Assembly (NCBI GenBank): GCA_021731325.1
Contig: JAKFXP010000030.1
Span: 1-7,248, forward strand
Length of the DNA stretch: 7,248 nucleotides
Direction: 5' to 3'
Origin: Parcubacteria group bacterium
GTDB lineage: Bacteria > Patescibacteriota > Minisyncoccia > Phycocordibacterales > UBA12088
Below the pieces are notes generated by a model. The model was not told the DNA's origin, searched no databases, and saw only the letters and a program-made list of their open reading frames with translations. Below, piece after piece: positions 1 to 6,245 of the stretch. How positions within the stretch are numbered: position 1 is the first letter of the stretch; every line of letters starts with the position of its first letter. The translations under genes and the position numbers were made by a program.

Positions 1-297
1 TACCAGCACCATCGTCGTAACCGGTACTCCGACAAGCATACGCATGTTACCGGGTGCAGCAAGCAGGGTAGCATAGAGCGCTATACCGCCCGCAACGAGG
101 GTCGTGAGCCAAAAAAGAGTGTAAAACGGGATACCTGAATCGCTATCCAAATCGGGGAGCAATGATGCAATGGTAGTAACGAACAGGAGTGTGACGAGAA
201 GTCGTACGTCCGTCACAATGGCATAATAATACGCAAAGGTACATCCAAGAACCCCTATTACTGCCCCAAATGAAATATGGTGACGGAAAAGTGCCAT
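1..297 (-). CDS. YdjM/DUF457-like membrane-bound putative metal-dependent hydrolase (N-terminal part, cut by window edge)
   Basis: The 99 visible codons start at ATG 297 and run off the left edge, so the C-terminus is missing. The N-terminus has FRHHISFGAVIG (residues 4-15), then two hydrophobic stretches (about 12-28 and 32-47), the acidic motif LLPDLDSDSG (46-55), and more hydrophobic segments (about 58-81 and 88-99). An early His followed by a membrane segment and a PDLDS motif is the pattern of the YdjM/DUF457 family (PF04307). Those are inner-membrane proteins annotated as putative metal-dependent hydrolases, with His and Asp as likely metal ligands; no reaction is firmly known. The start follows the lysS stop by 27 bases and lacks a Shine-Dalgarno, but a TATAAT lies 10 bases upstream. 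Another small polytopic membrane protein cannot be excluded without the C-terminus. Confidence 0.72.
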   Translation of the reverse strand, partial: MALFRHHISFGAVIGVLGCTFAYYYAIVTDVRLLVTLLFVTTIASLLPDLDSDSGIPFYTLFWLTTLVAGGIALYATLLAAPGNMRMLVGVPVTTMVLV

Positions 298-307
298 AGG
301 TGAATAT

Positions 308-313
308 ATTATA
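308..313 (-). promoter_or_regulatory. -10 box (TATAAT) of the ydjM-like gene, near-leaderless
   Basis: A perfect TATAAT on the minus strand ends 10 bases before the ATG at 297. A transcript starting at the usual distance would have a leader of only a few bases. No convincing -35 is visible; that position lies inside the lysS 3' end. The site falls in the 27-base gap after lysS, so the gene may also be reached by read-through. Confidence 0.5.
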
Positions 314-324
314 GCTGGTACCTA

Positions 325-1779
325 CTACTCAGAGCGAGGTCGCATCAGAGGAAAAATCTGTGCTTCCCGAATACTCGTACCTGCCAAAAAACTAAACAGT
401 CGCTCTGATACCCCAAAGCCAAACATGGGTGGCATACCATACTCCATCGCTTCCACATATTCAAAATCTGCCATCTGCGCTTCATCGTCACCCGCATCAC
501 GTAATGCCTGTTGATCGATGAATCGTTCACGTTGGTCAACCGGATCATTCAACTCGTTAAATGCTTTACCCACTTCACTTCCCGCCAACAGTATTTGATA
601 CCGCTCCACGGTGCGAGGATCGTGAGGAGACTTTTTCGCAAGGGGTTCGAGATATACCGGCATCCCAGTGAGTATCGCCGGTCCTGCAATCATCTTGCGT
701 ATTTTTTTCCATAACAAGTCGACCCCGCGCCCCACATCAATGGTATCCTCGTGCGGGATATGTTCGCTCGTCAGTTGTGCCCGTACGGTATCTACGACAA
801 CATCACGGGGATCAAACCCGTATGCCTTCTGCATCAACGCATTAAAATCGTATCGCTCCCATGGTGCTCCCAGATCAACCGTAAACCCGCCAATGGTAAA
901 TAGGAGCGTGCCAAAGGTTTTTTGCGCAACCGTGCGATACAATTCAATAAGCATCGGTACCCCCTTCTCCGCATCTTGGTACGCTTCATAAAACTCAAAC
1001 GAGGTGTAGTCCTGCGCATGTTCATGAGACATCCCCTCGTTTCTAAAAATGCGCCCAATCTCAAATGTTTTTGGAAGACCTCCCACCATTAATTTCTTTT
1101 GCCATAATTCACCAACCGAAATACGCAGAAATACGTCGATATCAAGGGCATGGTGATGGGTCACAAATGGTCGCGCTTCGGCACCCCCCGTAAGCGTCTC
1201 CAACACAGGGGTCTCTACTTCAACAAAGTCCCGCTCAAGCATAAACGTACGGATTGCATTCCAAAAAACAGAACGTTTACGTATACGGTCGCGCACCTCC
1301 TCGCTCTGCAATATATCCAGGTATCGTTTACGGTATCGCTCATCTTCATCTTTGAGTCCATACCACCCATCGGGAATAGGTCGCAGGCTCTTGGTGAGCA
1401 TACGCACCGAGGTTGCAAGTACAGAGGACATGCCCCGATTCGTGGTAAACGCACTGCCGGTCACCTCTACAAAATCACCCACGTCAGTCGTATCAATAAA
1501 AAGAGTAAACGTCTCATCTCCCAAATCATCTTTACGCACCACACATTGCGCTTTTTGGGTACCATCATAAAGGTCAATAAAAGAGATGCCTCCCTGTCCC
1601 CGTATAGACAATATGCGACCAGCGAGTGTCACCGTACCCATTCCTTCATCAAAAGCTGCCAGGAAGGCTGTATTCGTATGCGTACGGTGGGAGGTGATGG
1701 GATACGGTTCAATACCCTTCTCACGCAGAAGGGCGACTTTTTTTAACCGCTCTTCGCGAATTTCTTCAATACTCGACAT
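325..1779 (-). CDS. lysS: Lysyl-tRNA synthetase, class II
   Basis: This 484-residue cytoplasmic enzyme charges tRNA-Lys with lysine using ATP; its length is close to the family's usual ~490-505. The N-terminal OB-fold anticodon-binding domain spans about residues 48-130 (TLAGRILSIRGQGGISFIDL). The class II catalytic core follows: motif 1 near 183-192 (DFVEVETPVL), motif 2 at 239-265 (FEIGRIFRNEGMS, then EHAQDYTSFEFYEAY), the ELNDP segment at 409-413 and motif 3 at 453-480 (GFGVSERL to FPLMRP). Several positions depart from the textbook protein: HNPEFT reads HAQDYT, SPLAK reads EPLAK, and GLGIGIDR reads GFGVSER. The arginines and glutamates used for ATP binding remain, so activity is expected. 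Such variants fit a deep-branching, CPR-like LysS. The ATG start follows the glmS stop by 40 bases and sits 9 bases after a TATACT; there is no Shine-Dalgarno. The stop is TAG. Confidence 0.96.
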   Translation of the reverse strand: MSSIEEIREERLKKVALLREKGIEPYPITSHRTHTNTAFLAAFDEGMGTVTLAGRILSIRGQGGISFIDLYDGTQKAQCVVRKDDLGDETFTLFIDTTDVGDFVEVTGSAFTTNRGMSSVLATSVRMLTKSLRPIPDGWYGLKDEDERYRKRYLDILQSEEVRDRIRKRSVFWNAIRTFMLERDFVEVETPVLETLTGGAEARPFVTHHHALDIDVFLRISVGELWQKKLMVGGLPKTFEIGRIFRNEGMSHEHAQDYTSFEFYEAYQDAEKGVPMLIELYRTVAQKTFGTLLFTIGGFTVDLGAPWERYDFNALMQKAYGFDPRDVVVDTVRAQLTSEHIPHEDTIDVGRGVDLLWKKIRKMIAGPAILTGMPVYLEPLAKKSPHDPRTVERYQILLAGSEVGKAFNELNDPVDQRERFIDQQALRDAGDDEAQMADFEYVEAMEYGMPPMFGFGVSERLFSFLAGTSIREAQIFPLMRPRSE

Positions 1780-1788
1780 AGTGGTACC

Positions 1789-1794
1789 AGTATA
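1789..1794 (-). promoter_or_regulatory. Extended -10 (TGC TATACT) of lysS, near-leaderless
   Basis: TATACT on the minus strand is preceded by TGC, giving the extended -10 pattern, which can work without a -35; no -35 is visible. It ends 9 bases before the lysS ATG, so the predicted mRNA leader is about 0-4 bases. The intergenic gap (1780-1819) holds no terminator hairpin, so glmS-lysS read-through is also possible. Confidence 0.5.
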
Positions 1795-1819
1795 GCAAAT
1801 GAGTCTGCCTTCGTCCTCT

Positions 1820-3640
1820 TTATTCCACCGTTACACTTTTGGCGAGATTGCGCGGACGGTCAACGTTAAACCCGCGCAAGACGCCCGTATAATATGCAAA
1901 TAATTGCAGGGGGATCGTGGCAAGAATGGGGGTCAAGGCTTCTTTGGTATCGGGTATGTAGAGCACATCGTCCGCAAGCGCAAGTATCTCCGTATTACCT
2001 TCTGTTGCAATAGCGAGCACACGACCTTTGCGCGCACGAATCTCCTCTACATTTGAGCGCATCTTCTCATACATCGAATCACTCGGCATAATAGCAACCG
2101 TTGGGAAAATTTCATCAATCATCGCAATGGGGCCGTGTTTCATTTCACCTGCCCCATACCCCTCCGCATGCACATACGCCACTTCTTTCAACTTGAGTGC
2201 TCCTTCGTATGCGGTACCAAAGTTATACGACCGTCCAATGAACAAAAAATCGTCGTATCCCAAATACTCTTCGGCAATATGCTGTATTTTGTCCCGATGC
2301 GCGAGTATGTCCCGCACTTTTTCGGGTAAACGCATGAGTTCACACACTAATCCTGCTCCCTGCGCGACCGACAATCCGCGCAATCTCCCCAAAAAGAGCG
2401 CGAACAACATTAATGCTTCTAACTGACTCACGTATGCCTTCGTTGATGCCACACCAAGCTCTGGCCCCGCATGATTATAGACACCCATGTCAGTTTCGCG
2501 TGCAATACTCGAACCTACCACGTTCACAATGCCAATCGTTTTGACCCCCATTCGTTTTGCCTCACGTACACACGCAAGACTGTCCGCCGTCTCTCCTGAT
2601 TGCGAGACGACCACCAGAGCGGTCGTGCCTACTACGCGATGCGGTCGATGTCGATACTCACTCCCCAACTCTACCGTGACCGGAATACCCGCAAGGTCTT
2701 CAATGAGTAGTTTTCCTACTAATCCCGCATAATAGGCAGATCCACACCCCACAATCACAACCCTATCCACCGTGCGCAAAAAGGGTACCTGGTCTTCAAG
2801 GCCACCAAGTTTTGCCGAGCCCTCTTTAAGTAACAACCGTCCCCGCGCACTATTTTCCAACACGTCGGGAACCTCCATAATCTCTTTGAGCATAAAGTGC
2901 GGGTGTCCCCCTTTTTCAACTACGTCAAGTGGCAGGTCAAGAAGTTCGGGACTCCGATGCTGGCGTTCATGGGTAAACGAAAACACATCGTACCCTTCGC
3001 TCGTAATTACCGCATATTCACCCTCTTCCAAATAAAGAATCTGTTGCGTATGTCGAATCAAAGGTGCTGCATCCGAAGCAACAAAATATTCGCCGTCTTT
3101 GACCCCAATCGCAATGGGGCTACCCATACGTGCCGTAAGAATCGTGTCGGGCAGATCGTCTGCCATAACCGCAATACCGTACGTACCTCGGACACGTTCA
3201 AGCGCACGCACCAACCCCGTAGCAAGATCGCCCGTTTCTTCATACCGCATGCCGATAAGGTGTGCAAGAACCTCCGTGTCGGTTTCTGAGATAAAAGTAT
3301 GTCCCTCTGCCACAAGCTCTGCACGTAACTCGGCATAATTTTCAATGATACCGTTATGAACTACCCACAGACCCCCTTGCTGGTCGTGGTGGGGATGTGC
3401 GTTTTGCTCTGAAGGTTGTCCGTGGGTCGCCCACCGCGTATGCCCGATACCGGCGGTTCCCTGCACATCAACCGGGATTTTTTGCACAAGGTTATCGACC
3501 GGTCCCAGTGCACGATACACTCCGTCACCTGCAATATATACCCCCGATGAGTCATATCCTCGGTACTCAAGCATACGCAAACCGTCCAGAAGTATGGGGG
3601 CCGCCCTTCGAAAACCAGTGTATGCAATGATTCCGCACAT
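1820..3640 (-). CDS. glmS: Glutamine-fructose-6-phosphate aminotransferase (isomerizing)
   Basis: GlmS makes glucosamine-6-phosphate from fructose-6-phosphate and glutamine, the first committed step to UDP-GlcNAc for peptidoglycan. At 606 residues it matches the ~609 of E. coli. The chain begins MCGI, so Cys2 becomes the N-terminal nucleophile of the glutaminase domain (about 2-220), with GHTRWATHG at 66-74 and HNGIIENY at 95-102. Two SIS sugar-isomerase domains follow. The first (about 285-425) has VGCGSAY at 297-303 and SQSGETADSL at 346-355. The second (about 455-590) has EGALKLKEVAYVHAEGY at 479-495 and EMKHGP at 499-504. The C-terminus NLAKSVTVE carries the conserved Lys601 that contacts the sugar phosphate; KLKE (483-486) and His502 match the isomerase residues. 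The protein appears intact, with stop TAA. It lies 83 bases downstream of rplU and its terminator. The short upstream gap has no room for a glmS ribozyme, so control by that element is unlikely. Confidence 0.98.
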   Translation of the reverse strand: MCGIIAYTGFRRAAPILLDGLRMLEYRGYDSSGVYIAGDGVYRALGPVDNLVQKIPVDVQGTAGIGHTRWATHGQPSEQNAHPHHDQQGGLWVVHNGIIENYAELRAELVAEGHTFISETDTEVLAHLIGMRYEETGDLATGLVRALERVRGTYGIAVMADDLPDTILTARMGSPIAIGVKDGEYFVASDAAPLIRHTQQILYLEEGEYAVITSEGYDVFSFTHERQHRSPELLDLPLDVVEKGGHPHFMLKEIMEVPDVLENSARGRLLLKEGSAKLGGLEDQVPFLRTVDRVVIVGCGSAYYAGLVGKLLIEDLAGIPVTVELGSEYRHRPHRVVGTTALVVVSQSGETADSLACVREAKRMGVKTIGIVNVVGSSIARETDMGVYNHAGPELGVASTKAYVSQLEALMLFALFLGRLRGLSVAQGAGLVCELMRLPEKVRDILAHRDKIQHIAEEYLGYDDFLFIGRSYNFGTAYEGALKLKEVAYVHAEGYGAGEMKHGPIAMIDEIFPTVAIMPSDSMYEKMRSNVEEIRARKGRVLAIATEGNTEILALADDVLYIPDTKEALTPILATIPLQLFAYYTGVLRGFNVDRPRNLAKSVTVE

Positions 3641-3658
3641 AGTAGAAGATACTTAGGA

Positions 3659-3664
3659 ATAATA
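3659..3664 (-). promoter_or_regulatory. Candidate extended -10 (TGC TATTAT) of glmS
   Basis: TATTAT with an upstream TGC lies on the minus strand 18 bases before the glmS ATG, between the rplU terminator and glmS. It predicts a leader of roughly 10-12 bases without a Shine-Dalgarno. A second weaker hexamer, TATCTT at 3646-3651, sits only 5 bases before the ATG. Because a terminator lies just upstream, glmS should need its own promoter, and this is the best candidate. Confidence 0.42.
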
Positions 3665-3693
3665 GCATTACCAACAACTCTGCTTTTTACCTC

Positions 3694-3725
3694 AAAAAAT
3701 AAAAACCGTCACAGCGGACGGTTTT
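3694..3725 (-). terminator. Rho-independent terminator of rplU, overlapping its stop codon
   Basis: On the minus strand AAAACCGTC (3725-3717) pairs perfectly with GACGGTTTT (3710-3702) around a 6-base loop. This 9-bp stem is followed by a T-rich tail through 3694 (a T run, one A, then six T). The first bases of the stem are the last two bases of the rplU TAA stop codon, so translation termination and the hairpin overlap. On the plus strand the T tail is short, so the element is mainly directed at minus-strand transcripts. Confidence 0.88.
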
Positions 3726-4038
3726 AGGAGACCTTATTGACCGTAAGCTTTGCAAATGGCTGGCGGTGACCCAAGCGACGCTTATAACGTGACTTGGACT
3801 TGAATTTCTGAACAATAATCTTTTTACCCTTACCTTCTAAAGTGAGCGTCACTTCGACCGTAGCACCTTCGAGATACGGGGTGCCGACTTTAGTCGTGGT
3901 ACCCGTATCAATCAACAGTACCTTGTCGAATACCACCGTATCACCCGCCTGGTGGCCGGTAATCTTTTCCGTAGAAAACACCTGTCCTTCCGCGACCCGG
4001 TACTGTTTTCCTCCTGTTTCGACGATAGCAAAAGCCAT
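3724..4038 (-). CDS. rplU: 50S ribosomal protein L21
   Basis: The product is 104 residues, against 103 in E. coli. It begins MAFAIVETGGKQYRVAEGQ, the classic bL21 N-terminus, and contains VFDKVLLIDTG and the basic 23S rRNA-binding segment KSKSRYKRRLGHRQPFAKLTV near the C-terminus. I chose ATG 4038 rather than the in-frame ATG at 4056. The family begins with this MxFAIVETGGKQYRV sequence, and the six extra codons would be translated from the TACAAT that looks like the -10 box. The usual neighbour rpmA (L27) is absent: rplU ends directly in a terminator, and glmS follows. The gene starts 23 bases after the rmuC stop with no hairpin between, so it may be transcribed both with rmuC and from its own promoter. 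There is no Shine-Dalgarno. Confidence 0.96.
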   Translation of the reverse strand: MAFAIVETGGKQYRVAEGQVFSTEKITGHQAGDTVVFDKVLLIDTGTTTKVGTPYLEGATVEVTLTLEGKGKKIIVQKFKSKSRYKRRLGHRQPFAKLTVNKVS

Positions 4039-4047
4039 AATAAACGT

Positions 4048-4075
4048 ATTGTACACTACTTTTATACTTCTGCAA
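4048..4075 (-). promoter_or_regulatory. Promoter of rplU (TTGCAG, 16 bp, TACAAT), near-leaderless
   Basis: TACAAT (4053-4048) ends 9 bases before the chosen rplU ATG, and TTGCAG (4075-4070) lies 16 bases upstream of it inside the last codons of rmuC. The predicted mRNA begins within a few bases of the ATG. The spacing to the start codon equals that of lysS, which supports both the promoter and the choice of start. Confidence 0.5.
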
Positions 4076-5117
4076 GCTCTGGTTTTTCCACCGTACTCTG
4101 TTCGAGAAGGGGAGACACCCCGCTGATGCGTAACACATCTTTATCTATCTTTTTGAGCTCTCGACCAGCCGTATTATAGTGATTCACCACGGTCGAAAGT
4201 GAGGTACCGATTTTGCCATAATAGTCATTGTACGCATGTAAATGACGCCCCAACTCCTCAACCCGTTTCCGAATCTCTTTGGCTCCCTCCTCTATCTCAA
4301 GGGCACGTAATCCCTGCAAAACCGTCTGGAGGTATGCCAAGAAGCTTGTTGGTGAGACGATAATCACCTTTTTGTCCTTAAAGGCATATTCAATAAGGTC
4401 ACGGGTGGATGATTTTGACGCTCCCACCTGATTGGTGAGGAGATCGTAATAAATCCCTTCGGAGGGGATGAACATAAACGCAAAGTCCATCGTATTTTCA
4501 TGGGGTCGAATGTACTTGGCGGTTTCGTCAATGCGATTTTTTACATCCTGTTTGAATACCTTTTCGATACGGTCACGCTCCACAGGATCACGCGTTTCAA
4601 TGAGACGATTATAATTTTCAAGCGAGAATTTTGAGTCAATCGGCACTATTTTGTTTTTGTCGAGAAAGACCACGGCATCTACAATCTCCCCATCACTAAA
4701 TTTGTATTGCATTTCAAATCGTCCAGGCGGTAAGACATTTTTTAACACCGTCTCTAAGTAATACTCACCCAGCACGCCTCGTTGCTTTGGATTCTTGAGT
4801 ATATCTTGTAGATGCTGAAGCTGATCGGCAAACGTAATGACCTGGCGATTAGTCTCATCGAGTTTGGTAAGTCCGGTTGTTACCTCACGAATGAGGCGTG
4901 CCGATTCGCCCAATTGCGTCTCCATCGACTGATGCATCGTGCGTGAGGAGTCGGACAAACGAGCGTCCATAGTCCGCGAAAGCTCTTGTAGCTCTCGCTG
5001 CAATAACAGCGCGGTACTCGGATCATTAGCTCGATGCTGTGCACGCGACACCAATACCAAAAGGAGTATGCTGAGCACAATCAAAATACCAAGCGCAATA
5101 GGTATCAGTACGTCCAT
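4062..5117 (-). CDS. rmuC: DNA recombination protein RmuC homologue
   Basis: The product is 351 residues from ATG 5117, shorter than the ~475 of E. coli RmuC. One transmembrane helix at residues 3-24 (VLIPIALGILIVLSILLLVL) is followed by a polar, probably coiled-coil region (about 35-110) and the RmuC domain. That domain begins RGVLGEYYLETVL at 113-125. VDAVVFL (146-152) and IVPIDSKFSLENY (157-169) give the D...DxK arrangement of the PD-(D/E)XK nuclease fold proposed for the family. FMFIPSEGIYYDLL (214-227) and IIVSPTSFLAYLQTV (252-266) are also family-typical. RmuC is linked to limiting inversions and other rearrangements in E. coli; its exact reaction is not settled. The start could also be ATG 5144 (nine more residues, but overlapping a TATAAT). 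ATG 5198 is ruled out because it lies inside the upstream terminator. A second helical stretch at 273-325 follows the nuclease core. Stop TAA. Confidence 0.92.
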   Translation of the reverse strand: MDVLIPIALGILIVLSILLLVLVSRAQHRANDPSTALLLQRELQELSRTMDARLSDSSRTMHQSMETQLGESARLIREVTTGLTKLDETNRQVITFADQLQHLQDILKNPKQRGVLGEYYLETVLKNVLPPGRFEMQYKFSDGEIVDAVVFLDKNKIVPIDSKFSLENYNRLIETRDPVERDRIEKVFKQDVKNRIDETAKYIRPHENTMDFAFMFIPSEGIYYDLLTNQVGASKSSTRDLIEYAFKDKKVIIVSPTSFLAYLQTVLQGLRALEIEEGAKEIRKRVEELGRHLHAYNDYYGKIGTSLSTVVNHYNTAGRELKKIDKDVLRISGVSPLLEQSTVEKPELAEV

Positions 5118-5131
5118 ACGTGATGTGGCAT

Positions 5132-5148
5132 ATTGTACCCTCATTATA
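5132..5148 (-). promoter_or_regulatory. Two tandem -10-like boxes upstream of rmuC
   Basis: TATAAT (5148-5143) and TACAAT (5137-5132) lie 25 and 14 bases upstream of ATG 5117, just downstream of the terminator of the preceding gene. Neither has a clear -35. Either gives a leader shorter than about 20 bases, and no Shine-Dalgarno precedes the ATG. If the TATAAT is the true -10, the alternative ATG at 5144 cannot be in the transcript. Confidence 0.42.
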
Positions 5149-5168
5149 CCCCAGTATGCCGTGAATAT

Positions 5169-5198
5169 AAAAAATGAGGGCAGTACATCTGCCCTCAT
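5169..5198 (-). terminator. Rho-independent terminator after the methyltransferase-like gene
   Basis: On the minus strand ATGAGGGCAG (5198-5189) pairs perfectly with CTGCCCTCAT (5183-5174) around a 5-base loop. Five T residues and further A/T bases follow. The hairpin begins 13 bases after the TAG stop of the gene at 5212-6159 and separates it from rmuC. It is the strongest hairpin I found in the window. Confidence 0.9.
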
Positions 5199-5211
5199 GT
5201 CACCGTCTCGT

Positions 5212-6159
5212 CTACTTGATGCCGACCAATAAACTACTTACTAACCGTAACAACATACCCATCTGCTCTTCATCAAAGTCGAATACCGTACGCCAAAACG
5301 TACTCAACCTATCGGGTGTGCAATCCCGCGTAACCACGGATGAACATCCCACCCCTTGCACAATGGTAGTGTAGAGATCCATTTCTCCAATATGCACCGC
5401 CATCGCAGCTTCTTGTCCCTGATGAAGAATCAAGGGTAATCCAGACACTTTGCCCACCATCTGATCATTTTTATACCGAGCACATTCAGGTGGACAGACC
5501 GGTGCCGCATGCTCCGCATAGATACGACTCGCATAGGTAAGGAGAAAACGTGCTGCATCAAGCATTGTGTGTACGTTGGCAAGTTCTGCATCTATGCGTT
5601 GTGTGCGCAATCCTGTACACGTAAAAGCTTTCCATATCTTTGCGGACAGCGTCGCGGGTACCTCGAGCGTCGCGTGTGCACGGTCACCCATCGCCGCATG
5701 CATAAGGAGTGTCCCCCCAGGCTGGAGCAAGTCGTAACAATTCGCAATGTTACGTATGCGCCCCGTACGAACCTTATTCGGATCACGGGTATCGAACAAC
5801 GGGGGTGCAAACAGCACCATGGCAAATTTCCACGTACCCCGCCGTTTCCGCATACTGTTCACATTGGTATCAAGGTAATACAGATTAGTAAGGTGCATCT
5901 GTCCCGCAACCGTACGAGCACGCCCTACCACCGAGAAATCTTCATCGAACCCAAAAAAATCTAAATCTCTCCGTGCCTCAGCCAACGCAAAGAGTGGCCA
6001 TATGTAGCGAAACCCAACATACAAAATATGTATTCGTTGTTTGTATGCATGGCAATATTGTGCCGCAGATTCTACGGACGGCAGTTGTGCTACTACTGCA
6101 TCAACATTGAAGTGCGGCGCAACACACGCCGAATGAGAACGTATTGGACCAGTAAACAT
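5212..6159 (-). CDS. Unrecognised Rossmann-fold protein, SAM-methyltransferase-like
   Basis: I do not recognise this 315-residue cytoplasmic protein as a named family. It has the strand order of a class I methyltransferase. IHILYVGFRY (43-52) sits at the first strand and loop. DLDFFGFDEDF (65-75) carries acidic residues where the ribose ligand would be. LTNLYYLDTN (90-99) is followed by FAMVLFAPPLFD (112-123) at the fourth strand and LLQPGGTLLMHA (144-155), a typical 'LkpGG' post-motif. Motif I lacks the usual GxGxG, so SAM binding may be altered or lost. The C-terminal third has a CPPEC pair (222-226), two more cysteines (272, 280) and DFDEEQMGMLLRLVSSLL near the end; the role of these is unknown. 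The ATG start is well supported by GAGGAG seven bases upstream. Stop TAG, then a terminator. It could instead be a nucleotide-binding Rossmann protein of another class. Confidence 0.7.
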   Translation of the reverse strand: MFTGPIRSHSACVAPHFNVDAVVAQLPSVESAAQYCHAYKQRIHILYVGFRYIWPLFALAEARRDLDFFGFDEDFSVVGRARTVAGQMHLTNLYYLDTNVNSMRKRRGTWKFAMVLFAPPLFDTRDPNKVRTGRIRNIANCYDLLQPGGTLLMHAAMGDRAHATLEVPATLSAKIWKAFTCTGLRTQRIDAELANVHTMLDAARFLLTYASRIYAEHAAPVCPPECARYKNDQMVGKVSGLPLILHQGQEAAMAVHIGEMDLYTTIVQGVGCSSVVTRDCTPDRLSTFWRTVFDFDEEQMGMLLRLVSSLLVGIK

Positions 6160-6166
6160 ACCGAAT

Positions 6167-6172
6167 CTCCTC
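6167..6172 (-). promoter_or_regulatory. Strong Shine-Dalgarno of the methyltransferase-like gene
   Basis: GAGGAG on the minus strand lies 7 bases before the ATG at 6159, which fixes that start. It is the only clear Shine-Dalgarno among the six gene starts in this window, and it coincides with the only predicted leader long enough to hold one. Confidence 0.75.
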
Positions 6173-6205
6173 TATGAAAATAAAAATATCAGATTATCCT
6201 CCCCA

Positions 6206-6234
6206 ACTGTACCAGCTCATTCAGAGGTCTACAA
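6206..6234 (-). promoter_or_regulatory. Candidate promoter of the methyltransferase-like gene (TTGTAG, 17 bp, TACAGT)
   Basis: TTGTAG (6234-6229) and TACAGT (6211-6206) are separated by 17 bases, with TGG before the -10 giving an extended -10 pattern. It lies in the 86-base gap after the ATPase gene. The predicted transcript has a leader of about 40 bases carrying the Shine-Dalgarno. The -10 is imperfect, and GATAAT a little downstream is an alternative. No clear terminator for the ATPase gene is visible in this gap. Confidence 0.38.
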
Positions 6235-6245
6235 GTCTCGTCGTA

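Noticed and set aside
1150..1746. A 198-codon open frame on the plus strand inside lysS
   Set aside because: It is antisense to a clearly conserved gene, and its product is rich in Arg/His/Thr with no recognisable motif; it is best explained as a shadow of lysS codon use.
1780..1819. A terminator between glmS and lysS
   Set aside because: No stem of useful length with a T tail is present in the 40-base gap; read-through from glmS into lysS is possible.
3641..3723. A possible glmS ribozyme/riboswitch upstream of glmS
   Set aside because: Only 83 bases separate glmS from rplU, and about 30 of them are the rplU terminator; the glmS ribozyme core is larger and none of its conserved parts is visible.
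4039..4056. The longer L21 start at 4056 (MYNTFI extension)
   Set aside because: The extension encodes the TACAAT promoter box and is not part of the conserved L21 N-terminus.
5118..5198. The longer RmuC start at 5198
   Set aside because: That ATG is the first base pairs of the upstream terminator stem, and the extra residues would be translated from terminator and promoter sequence; starts at 5117 or 5144 fit better.
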